Assembly: GCA_023143935.1 (NCBI GenBank)
Contig: JAGLGQ010000075.1
Span: forward strand, 1-5,619
Length of the DNA stretch: 5,619 nucleotides
Reading direction: 5' to 3'
From: Minisyncoccota bacterium
GTDB taxonomy: Bacteria > Patescibacteriota > Minisyncoccia > Phycocordibacterales > GCA-2747955
A program made the translations under genes and the position numbers. The notes under the pieces were generated by a model that was not told where the DNA came from, did no database searches, and saw only the letters and a program-made list of their open reading frames with translations. Shown here in pieces: positions 1-5,531 of this stretch (the stretch's first letter is position 1; the number at the start of each line of letters is the position of its first letter).

Positions 1-10
1 TTTTAAAAAA

Positions 11-53
11 CGTCCGCGTCATCATTAAAGTTGTTTCTCGTCGTCGCGTCATC
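11..53. repeat. GC-rich direct repeat, 30-bp period
   Basis: GCGTCATC occurs exactly at 16-23 and 46-53, 30 bases apart. Each copy is preceded by CGTC, with one extra C in the first copy. A degenerate third partial copy (CGTCATT) lies near 112-118. The CG-rich words contrast sharply with the AT-rich surroundings. Two copies are too few for a CRISPR array and no leader is visible. The repeat belongs to the same non-coding island as the hairpin that follows; its function is unknown. Confidence 0.4.
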
Positions 54-99
54 GAGGTCCGATTTGTGGGATTTCGCAAAATCCTACAAGTCGGACCTC
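54..99 (+). repeat. Long stem-loop: 21-bp stem, 4-nt loop
   Basis: Bases 54-74 pair with 79-99 without a bulge, leaving a CGCA loop at 75-78. Two of the 21 pairs (63/90 and 68/85) are G-U wobbles when read as plus-strand RNA but would be A-C mismatches in minus-strand RNA. This mildly favours a plus-strand transcript. No U-run follows, so it is not itself a terminator; a terminator lies 28 bases downstream. It could be the 3' part of an untranslated RNA, a 3' UTR structure protecting an upstream mRNA, or a dispersed intergenic palindromic element. Confidence 0.7.
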
Positions 100-127
100 C
101 TGAAAAACGCTCGTCATTCTTACCACT

Positions 128-154
128 GCACATTCCATAAAATGTGCTTTTTTT
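128..154 (+). terminator. Rho-independent terminator of an upstream transcript
   Basis: A 7-bp stem (128-134 with 141-147, GCACATT/AATGTGC) has a 6-base loop and is followed directly by seven T (148-154). No matching A-run lies on the left, so it works on the plus strand. It ends a transcript entering from beyond the left edge and separates it from the ATPase operon. No convincing coding sequence ends before it, so the terminated RNA may be non-coding or have a long 3' UTR. Confidence 0.75.
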
Positions 155-227
155 ATAAAAATAAAATAGCTATTAAAATATATATTTAATTATTTTTGTA
201 ATATAAAAAAATAATTTTTGATACAAC
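155..227. other. AT-rich intergenic stretch, no gene
   Basis: This stretch is almost entirely A and T and has no open frame of note. It contains an A/T-only inverted repeat (188-197 with 207-216), which is weak evidence in such composition. It probably serves as upstream promoter DNA (UP-element-like or easily melted) for the ATPase operon. Nothing more specific can be supported. Confidence 0.4.
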
Positions 228-271
228 GAGAGTTTGCTGAGAGTTTCATGAGAGTTCGCTGAGAGTTTAAA
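228..271 (+). promoter_or_regulatory. Four tandem 11-bp repeats, candidate operator
   Basis: Four head-to-tail units start at 228, 239, 250 and 261. Each begins with an identical GAGAGTT followed by four bases (TGCT, TCAT, CGCT, TAAA). The 11-bp period puts every heptamer on about the same face of the helix. A conserved 7-mer plus 4-bp spacer is the same architecture as the Pho box and other OmpR/PhoB-family sites, which is known biology for that family. That such a regulator binds here is inference; no regulator gene is in the window. The array ends about 37 bases before the first possible start codon of the ATPase gene, overlapping where a -35 would lie. Confidence 0.65.
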
Positions 272-284
272 AAATTCTTTTGTT

Positions 285-290
285 TAATAT
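285..290 (+). promoter_or_regulatory. Candidate -10 of the ATPase operon promoter
   Basis: TAATAT lies 14 bases after the last 11-bp repeat, and no good -35 exists at the matching distance. This is the pattern expected if an activator on the repeats replaces -35 recognition. An alternative promoter is TTGTTT (280-285) with TATACA (302-307), spacer 16. It would start transcription near 314 and force use of the ATG at 344. In such AT-rich DNA both assignments are weak. Confidence 0.25.
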
Positions 291-307
291 TTTTTTCAGT
301 TTATACA

Positions 308-3300
308 TTGAGTGGTGGTGGTAAAAATGTTAAAATAATATCAATGATTAGTGGAAATAAAATAAATGATATATCTAGTTTTGATGATGAGGCCGTTTTG
401 TTTCATAAAAGTTTAGAAAAAAAATCTGAAAAATTAGGACATTCTTTTGAAAATTTAGCCGACTCACATAAAGAAAAAATAATCGTTGATACGATAGAAG
501 AACATCAGAAAGAAGCCCCTGAATTTTTTAGTCAAGATTATATTGCAAAAAAAGAAAACGCAGAAAAAATAATTTTAAAATTATCTCCAGACGAAGATGA
601 CGAAAGAATGGAAACATTATTAGGATTAATGCATGAAGTTGGTATTTATAATACATTAAAAACAATAGATGATACAGAAACATATCATGTTAAAGATGAC
701 TTTCATCGTTTTTTGGTGCAATATATAAAATCTGGCCAATTAATAAACCTTAAAAAAAAATCTCCAGTTTATTCTGGCCTCCACATGACTTTATTTGAGG
801 TATCATTACCAGAAATTGCTCCAGAAAAAAAACATGACGAAAAACAAAAAACTTTAGAAATGTTTTTGGCTTCTATGGAGCAGTTTTATAATGGAATGAT
901 AGCTGTATCTGAAAATAGTGAAGAAAAATATTTTTCTTTAGAATTAGCTCTTCCTCAAGAAAAAAATAAAGTTAATATTTTCTGTGCTATTCCAGATACT
1001 CAAAAAAATATTTTTAAAAATCATCTTTTGGCAACATTTCCAGATGCTTCCATAAAAGAAGTGTACGATGATTATAATATTTTTAATAAAAATAATCATG
1101 TTGCATTATCAGAAGTTTCATTTGAAAAATTTCAATATTTACCCATAAAAAGCTATAAACACCTACAATATGATCCATTAAATATTATAATTAAATCTTT
1201 TTCTAGTATACAGCCCCAAGAGGGTGGAGCTATTCAAATTTTATTATCTCCTCAAAAAGATACAGAAAATTTTTTTATCACTGAAGCAATCAATAAAATT
1301 TTAAAAGGAGATGATATAAGAAAAGTTTTAAGTTCTAGGGGGAATTTTTGGTTTGAGTTTAGAAAAATATTTATTGATATTTTTGAAAAAATACTTGATC
1401 TTATTGATGCAAATATTTTTGATATAAAAAATGATGGTAAAAGTGAAAAAAAAGTAAAAGACCAACAGTCAAGAGACACCGCCGTAGAAGCGTTAAAAGA
1501 AAAAAACAGTTCAAGATTATTTAAAACAAATATTAGATTTATTGCTTCAAGCGATAGTCAGGAAAAAGCAAATATGATTTTAAATGAGTTGGAGTCATCT
1601 TTTTTTCAATTTGAAAATTCAAATGGTAATAAATTTAAATTCAAAAAAATATCAAGTGAAAATTTAAAAAACAAAACAAAAGATTTTATTTTTCGTGTGT
1701 TTGATAAAAAGAGCAATATGTTTTTAAATATTACGGAACTTACCTCTATTTTTCATTTTCCTTCACAACATTTAAAAGCGGGTGAATTATTAGAGACATC
1801 AAGTTCTGCATCCAGTGTATCTGAAAAGATTATGAGTAGCACGACAGAAATACAAAAGAAAATAGAAAAAGATAAGGAGTATAATGAAAATTTGGCAATA
1901 AAAACTCAACAGTCGGAGCAACAAGTTAAAAATTATAATGAAGGGGGTAAAAATATTGATAATAACTATAGAGAGTATGTGGAGGGGTTAGATAATGGTT
2001 CTAACCAGAATGATTCTTATAATCAATATTTTTCTAAAGAAGAAATGTTAGATTATGATTTATCTCAAGGCAAGTCTCAAATAAAACCAGAAGTCTCACA
2101 ACAAAAAGTATCACCAAATATTCAAGAAGAACAACAGGTGGAAAGTAACCAAAAAAATATTATTGAACCTGAACAAAATAATAATAAAGATTTTTCAACC
2201 GACGGTTCCTCAGTTTTATTAGGTATAAATTCATATCAAGGAGTTGAAACTCCTATTTATTTACAACCAAACGATAGATTACGACACATGTATGTTGTTG
2301 GACAAACTGGTACTGGTAAAACTACAATTTTAAAAAATATGATTATACAAGATATTAGAAACGGAGAGGGTTGTTGTTTTATAGATCCTCATGGTTCTGA
2401 CATAGAAGATGTATTGGCACAAATTCCAGAGGATAGATTTGAAGATGTTATTTATTTTGACCCCGCTGATTTAGAAAGACCTTTAGGACTAAATATGCTT
2501 GAATACAATACTGATTTTCCAGAACAAAAAACTTTTGTAATTAATGAATTATTTTCTATTTTTAAAAAATTATATGGAGATGTTCCAGAATCTATGGGAC
2601 CAGCTTTTGAGCAATATTTTAGAAATGCTACAGCTCTTGTTTTAGAAGATCCAGAAAGTGGAAATACTATGGTAGAAATTTCTAGAGTTTTAGCCGATGA
2701 AGAATTTAGAAATTTAAAACTTTCTAAATGTGATAATATGATTATAAGACAATTTTGGGAAAAAATTGCTACACAAGCAGGGGGAGAAGCAGCTTTGGAA
2801 AATATTGTTCCGTATATTACAAATAAATTTGATGTTTTCCTTTCTAATGATTATCTTCGTCCGATAATTTCCCAAGAGAAATCATCTTTAGATTTTAGGG
2901 ATATTATGGATAACAAAAAAATACTTTTAGTTAATTTATCAAAAGGTAGACTTGGTGATTTAAATGCAAATATGATTGGTATGATTTTAGTTGGAAAAAT
3001 TTTAATGGCAGCTTTGTCTAGGGTTGATTCAATAGATAAAAAACTTCCCCCATTTTATCTTTATATGGATGAGTTTCAAAATGTAACTACAGATTCAATT
3101 TCTCAAATTCTATCAGAAGCTCGTAAATATAGTCTATCTTTAACAATTGCTCATCAGTACATTAAACAAATAGAAGAAAAAATTAGAAATTCTGTTTTTG
3201 GTAATGTTGGTTCGATGGCAATTTTTAGAGTTGGTACTGAGGATACAGAAATTTTAGAAAAACAGTTGGCTCCAATTTTTTCTGCAAAGGATATTATGAA

Positions 3301-3598
3301 TTTAGATAATTATAATGCTTATTTAAAAATATTAGTGGACGGGCAACCCCAAAAACCTTTTAATGTAAGAACGATGCCACCAGAAGAAGGAAATCCTGAA
3401 GTTAGGAAGTATATTAAAAATTTATCTGCACAAAAATATGGAAGACCTAGGGCGGAAGTTGAGTTTGAAGTTCAGGAGAAATTTAGAAGATTAAACGAAA
3501 TAGAAAGCAGTTCTTCTAACAATGGTGGGGCTGATACGGATTTTTCAGATTTTGACATGGAGGATTTTATGAAAAAAATGGGAGGAGGTGATAAATAA
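308..3598 (+). CDS. VirD4/HerA-type P-loop ATPase (TraG/TraD-like motor)
   Basis: Probable DNA- or protein-translocating ATPase of the VirD4/TraG/HerA-FtsK superfamily. Walker A is GQTGTGKT at residues 665-672. Walker B is LYMDE at about 918-922, with D921 and E922. An AHQ motif at 948-950 matches the conserved glutamine region of these motors. Residues about 150-320 and 401-495 form two alpha/beta regions resembling the N-terminal part of CPR type IV secretion-like ATPases. A Q/N/S/E-rich linker spans 497-633, and the C-terminus is acidic and glycine-rich. No transmembrane segment is visible, unlike classical VirD4, so it is probably cytosolic or recruited to the membrane. The start is uncertain: TTG at 308 lacks a Shine-Dalgarno, and the first in-frame ATG (344, residue 13) is equally plausible. 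It heads an operon with HIT and PilC-like genes. The family call is firm; the substrate is unknown. Confidence 0.85.
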   Translation: MSGGGKNVKIISMISGNKINDISSFDDEAVLFHKSLEKKSEKLGHSFENLADSHKEKIIVDTIEEHQKEAPEFFSQDYIAKKENAEKIILKLSPDEDDERMETLLGLMHEVGIYNTLKTIDDTETYHVKDDFHRFLVQYIKSGQLINLKKKSPVYSGLHMTLFEVSLPEIAPEKKHDEKQKTLEMFLASMEQFYNGMIAVSENSEEKYFSLELALPQEKNKVNIFCAIPDTQKNIFKNHLLATFPDASIKEVYDDYNIFNKNNHVALSEVSFEKFQYLPIKSYKHLQYDPLNIIIKSFSSIQPQEGGAIQILLSPQKDTENFFITEAINKILKGDDIRKVLSSRGNFWFEFRKIFIDIFEKILDLIDANIFDIKNDGKSEKKVKDQQSRDTAVEALKEKNSSRLFKTNIRFIASSDSQEKANMILNELESSFFQFENSNGNKFKFKKISSENLKNKTKDFIFRVFDKKSNMFLNITELTSIFHFPSQHLKAGELLETSSSASSVSEKIMSSTTEIQKKIEKDKEYNENLAIKTQQSEQQVKNYNEGGKNIDNNYREYVEGLDNGSNQNDSYNQYFSKEEMLDYDLSQGKSQIKPEVSQQKVSPNIQEEQQVESNQKNIIEPEQNNNKDFSTDGSSVLLGINSYQGVETPIYLQPNDRLRHMYVVGQTGTGKTTILKNMIIQDIRNGEGCCFIDPHGSDIEDVLAQIPEDRFEDVIYFDPADLERPLGLNMLEYNTDFPEQKTFVINELFSIFKKLYGDVPESMGPAFEQYFRNATALVLEDPESGNTMVEISRVLADEEFRNLKLSKCDNMIIRQFWEKIATQAGGEAALENIVPYITNKFDVFLSNDYLRPIISQEKSSLDFRDIMDNKKILLVNLSKGRLGDLNANMIGMILVGKILMAALSRVDSIDKKLPPFYLYMDEFQNVTTDSISQILSEARKYSLSLTIAHQYIKQIEEKIRNSVFGNVGSMAIFRVGTEDTEILEKQLAPIFSAKDIMNLDNYNAYLKILVDGQPQKPFNVRTMPPEEGNPEVRKYIKNLSAQKYGRPRAEVEFEVQEKFRRLNEIESSSSNNGGADTDFSDFDMEDFMKKMGGGDK
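3583..3591 (+). promoter_or_regulatory. Shine-Dalgarno of the HIT gene inside the ATPase 3' end
   Basis: AGGAGGTGA is a near-complete anti-16S match, embedded in the last codons of the ATPase gene (MGGGDK). It ends 12 bases before the ATG at 3604, slightly farther than the usual 5-9. It supports that start and suggests translational coupling. It is the only strong ribosome binding site in the window; neither the ATPase nor the PilC-like gene has one. Confidence 0.6.
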
Positions 3599-3603
3599 AA
3601 AAA

Positions 3604-4029
3604 ATGACAACAATATTTCAAAAAATAATAAATAGAGAAGTAGAAGCTGCAATAATTTATGAAGATAAAAACAATATAGCATTTTTAGATGCTTTTCCTT
3701 TTGAACCGGGTCATGTTTTAGTGATTCCTAAAAAAGCTCACAAAACTATTTTTGATATGTCAGAATCAGAATTTTTAGATTTACAAAGAGTAATTTTTAA
3801 AGTTGCTAATAAAATTAGAAAAACTACTCAAAAGGATGTTGTTATTATACAGAGAAATGGGGAAGATGCAGGGCAGGAAATTCCGCATGTTCATTTTCAC
3901 ATTATACCAAGATATATATCAGAAAAAGAAAAACCCTTATTTAGTGACGACAACAGTGTTTTAATTTCAAAAGATGAGTCTAAGAAATTTAAAGACATGT
4001 TTAGTTTTGATAAAAATGTGATAGAATAA
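3604..4029 (+). CDS. HIT family nucleotide hydrolase/transferase
   Basis: A histidine-triad protein of 141 aa, near the usual size for bacterial Hit/HinT-like proteins. The signature IPHVHFHIIPR carries the triad at H95, H97 and H99; H97 is the expected nucleophile that forms a nucleotidyl-enzyme intermediate. NGEDAGQ at 85-91 precedes it as in the family. Members hydrolyse nucleoside phosphoramidates or dinucleoside polyphosphates in the cytoplasm, and the exact substrate cannot be read from sequence. The N-terminus (MTTIFQKII) aligns with the common CxxC-containing start of the family but has no cysteine, so the structural zinc site seen in some members is absent. The gene starts 5 bases after the ATPase stop, with a strong Shine-Dalgarno inside that gene, and lies 20 bases before the PilC-like gene. 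It is very probably co-transcribed. Confidence 0.92.
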   Translation: MTTIFQKIINREVEAAIIYEDKNNIAFLDAFPFEPGHVLVIPKKAHKTIFDMSESEFLDLQRVIFKVANKIRKTTQKDVVIIQRNGEDAGQEIPHVHFHIIPRYISEKEKPLFSDDNSVLISKDESKKFKDMFSFDKNVIE

Positions 4030-4049
4030 TAGTAAATTAATAAATAATT

Positions 4050-5246
4050 ATGCTTTTTAAATATATAGTTTTTGATAAAAATGGTAAAGAAGTTAGGGGA
4101 CAAATTGATACACATAGTCAGGAATCAGCTATTGCATCATTACAAGGTAGGGGTTATATTATTTCTTCCATAAAATCTATACAAGATAAAGGTATTTTAA
4201 ATATTGTTATTTTGGGTGGAGTTAGTCAAAAAGAAGTAGTTATTTTATCTAAACAGTTATCTACTTTATTTGAAGCGCAAGTATCTGCAATTAGGATTTT
4301 TAGAATGATGTCGGAGGGGCAGAAAAACCCAATCTTAAGAGACGCATTAGTTAGTATAGCTGATGATATATCTGATGGTTCTTCTGTAGCTAATGCAATG
4401 AAAAAGCATCCAAAAGTTTTTTCTTCTTTTTTTATAAACATGATTGCGGCGGGAGAAGAGTCAGGTAAAATGTCACAAACATTTCAATATTTAGCAGAAC
4501 ATATGGAGCGTTCTTATGAATTAACTTCAAAGGTAAAAGGAGCGTTGGTTTATCCCGCTTTTGTTGTGGTAGTTTTTGTAATTGTTATGTATCTGATGCT
4601 TACATTGGTAATTCCAAAAATATCTGGAATGTTGGCTGATTCTGGACAGGAATTACCTGCAATAACAAAAGTAGTTTTAGCGATATCAGATTTTTTGGTT
4701 AATTATGGTCTTATTTTTATAATTTTATCTATAGTCGGAGGTTTTTTATTGGTAAAATATATCAGAACTGCAGAAGGAAGAAAATCATACGACAGATTTA
4801 AAATTTCTTTACCACTATTTAAAAAATTATATAAACAACTTTTTATTTCGCGTGTTGCTGGTAATTTCAGCATGATGCTTAGGGCAGGTGTTTCTATGAT
4901 AAAGACAATAGAAAATACCTCAAAAGTTGTTGATAATGTAATTTATGAAGAGATTTTAAAAAAAGTTTCAGTAGATGTGGGGGGCGGTGAGTCTTTATCT
5001 AAAGCATTTTTAAAGCACCCAGAATTTGATCAATTATTTATAAAGATGGTTGAAGTCGGTGAAGAATCAGGTAGATTATCTGATATATTAGAAACTTTAT
5101 CTACATTTTATGAAAAAGAAGTTTTAACAACAGTTGCAAGATTGATTACTTTAATTCAACCAATTATGCTTACAGCACTTGGTGGTGGTGTTGGTGTTCT
5201 ACTTTCGGCAATTTTACTTCCTATATATTCTGTTACCAGTATATAA
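4050..5246 (+). CDS. pilC: Type II secretion F / PilC-like platform protein
   Basis: Inner-membrane platform protein of type IV pilus or type II secretion machines, which couples the assembly ATPase to pilin movement. The 398-aa length is typical. A short N-terminal region (MLFKYIVFDKNGKEVRGQID) has the usual F-Y-D-G pattern. Two T2SSF repeats follow at about 65-188 and 268-390. Each carries the family's GEESG (135-139 and 337-341) and KHP (119-121 and 322-324) motifs. Hydrophobic segments lie at about 168-190, 218-236 and 368-392, giving the expected three-helix topology. ATG 4050 is used without a recognisable Shine-Dalgarno, in an A/T-only leader 20 bases after the HIT stop. No pilB, pilT or pilin gene is adjacent, so PilC versus GspF cannot be settled. 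Pilus use is favoured because CPR bacteria commonly keep type IV pili. Confidence 0.93.
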   Translation: MLFKYIVFDKNGKEVRGQIDTHSQESAIASLQGRGYIISSIKSIQDKGILNIVILGGVSQKEVVILSKQLSTLFEAQVSAIRIFRMMSEGQKNPILRDALVSIADDISDGSSVANAMKKHPKVFSSFFINMIAAGEESGKMSQTFQYLAEHMERSYELTSKVKGALVYPAFVVVVFVIVMYLMLTLVIPKISGMLADSGQELPAITKVVLAISDFLVNYGLIFIILSIVGGFLLVKYIRTAEGRKSYDRFKISLPLFKKLYKQLFISRVAGNFSMMLRAGVSMIKTIENTSKVVDNVIYEEILKKVSVDVGGGESLSKAFLKHPEFDQLFIKMVEVGEESGRLSDILETLSTFYEKEVLTTVARLITLIQPIMLTALGGGVGVLLSAILLPIYSVTSI

Positions 5247-5260
5247 AAATAATTTTTTAT

Positions 5261-5288
5261 TTGATAAATAAAAAAAATCTAGTATGAT
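5261..5288 (+). promoter_or_regulatory. Sigma70-type promoter of the tRNA-Arg gene
   Basis: The -35 TTGATA (5261-5266) and -10 TATGAT (5283-5288) each match 5 of 6 consensus bases, with a 16-base A-rich spacer. Transcription would start near 5295, about 29 bases before the mature tRNA. It is the clearest promoter in the window and lies just after the PilC-like stop codon. Confidence 0.6.
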
Positions 5289-5289
5289 A

Positions 5290-5317
5290 TATAAAACTTG
5301 CTTAAGCAAGTTTTATA
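5290..5317. repeat. Perfect 28-bp palindrome between promoter and tRNA
   Basis: Bases 5290-5303 are the exact reverse complement of 5304-5317, centred on CTTAAG. The predicted tRNA transcription start falls inside it. It may be an operator for a dimeric regulator, a 5' leader hairpin for tRNA processing, or a terminator for the upstream operon (CTTGC/GCAAG core followed by TTTT). The T-run is short and broken, so termination is not the obvious role. Confidence 0.6.
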
Positions 5318-5323
5318 AAATAT

Positions 5324-5395
5324 CCTTCCATAGTTCAATGGATAGAACAAGAGACTTCTAATCTCTAGATCTAAGTTCGATTCTTAGTGGGAGGA
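5324..5395 (+). tRNA. tRNA-Arg (anticodon UCU)
   Basis: A full cloverleaf can be drawn by hand. The acceptor stem is CCTTCCA (5324-5330) with TGGGAGG (5388-5394), including one T-G wobble. T8 and A9 are followed by D-stem GTTC/GAAC and an 8-base loop containing GG. Anticodon stem AGAGA/TCTCT encloses CTTCTAA, giving anticodon TCT (5357-5359). The variable loop has 4 bases. T-stem CTAAG/CTTAG has loop TTCGATT. The discriminator is A5395. CCA is not encoded (CAA follows), so a CCA-adding enzyme is required. It decodes AGA/AGG, and AGA is the dominant arginine codon in the neighbouring genes. The first pair is C-G rather than the more usual G-C. Confidence 0.95.
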
Positions 5396-5410
5396 CAAAA
5401 TAATAAAATC

Positions 5411-5434
5411 CAAAACGAAAGTTTTGTTTTTTTT
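5411..5434 (+). terminator. Rho-independent terminator after tRNA-Arg
   Basis: A 6-bp stem (CAAAAC at 5411-5416 with GTTTTG at 5421-5426) is closed by a GAAA tetraloop of the GNRA type and followed by eight T (5427-5434). It lies 15 bases after the tRNA and ends that transcript on the plus strand. On the minus strand the hairpin is followed only by a broken T-tract, so any action on the convergent gene would be weak. Confidence 0.8.
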
Positions 5435-5438
5435 AATA

Positions 5439-5508
5439 AGTTTTTCCAACAGGCAAGGCCTGTACGGTAATTAAAATTACCGTACAGGCCTTGCCTGTTG
5501 GAAAAACT
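5439..5508. repeat. 70-base perfect composite palindrome
   Basis: Bases 5439-5472 are exactly complementary to 5475-5508: 34-base arms around two central A. Each arm contains a smaller palindrome, ACAGGC-AAG-GCCTGT at 5449-5463 and its mirror at 5484-5498. The middle (5464-5483, ACGGTAATT and its complement) is a third. It can fold as one long hairpin or as three short ones. No T-run follows on either strand, so it is not a standard terminator. It sits between convergent transcription units. It is probably a palindromic intergenic element of unknown origin. Confidence 0.85.
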
Positions 5509-5531
5509 AATAAAATTACATGAAATAAAAA

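Noticed and set aside
11..118. CRISPR array
   Set aside because: Only two short exact repeat copies, no 25-35 bp repeat unit, no spacers and no cas genes.
51..138. Minus-strand small ORF starting with ATG across the same hairpin
   Set aside because: About 29 codons, no Shine-Dalgarno, and its sequence is dictated by the palindrome. No sign of coding constraint.
3..139. Plus-strand open frame entering from the left edge and ending in TAA
   Set aside because: It reads straight through the 21-bp palindrome and uses CG-rich codons (CGT, CGC, GTC) unlike the AGA-rich genes here. The peptide has no recognisable pattern. It is better explained as GC-rich non-coding DNA lacking stops, though a real C-terminus cannot be fully excluded.
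188..216. A/T-only inverted repeat as a regulatory hairpin
   Set aside because: Ten A/T pairs are expected by chance in DNA this AT-rich, and no other signal supports it.
228..271. TPP or other riboswitch suggested by the repeated CTGAGAG words
   Set aside because: The words come from a strict 11-bp DNA repeat. There is no conserved partner segment, no multi-helix fold and no expression platform before the start codon.
155..271. Replication origin (AT-rich stretch plus iteron-like repeats)
   Set aside because: No DnaA box such as TTATCCACA, and no dnaA, dnaN or plasmid rep gene is visible. A promoter/operator reading is simpler.
1252..1479. Minus-strand ORFs inside the ATPase and PilC-like genes (also 3897-4115 and 4226-4441)
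   Set aside because: These are shadows of strongly supported plus-strand genes. They have low-complexity Phe/Ser/Ile/Leu-rich translations and no ribosome sites.
5323..5396. Alternative tRNA acceptor stem shifted one base left (TCCTTCC with GGGAGGA)
   Set aside because: It pairs equally well but breaks the invariant T8-A9 and leaves a C discriminator. The 5324-5395 frame satisfies every cloverleaf position.
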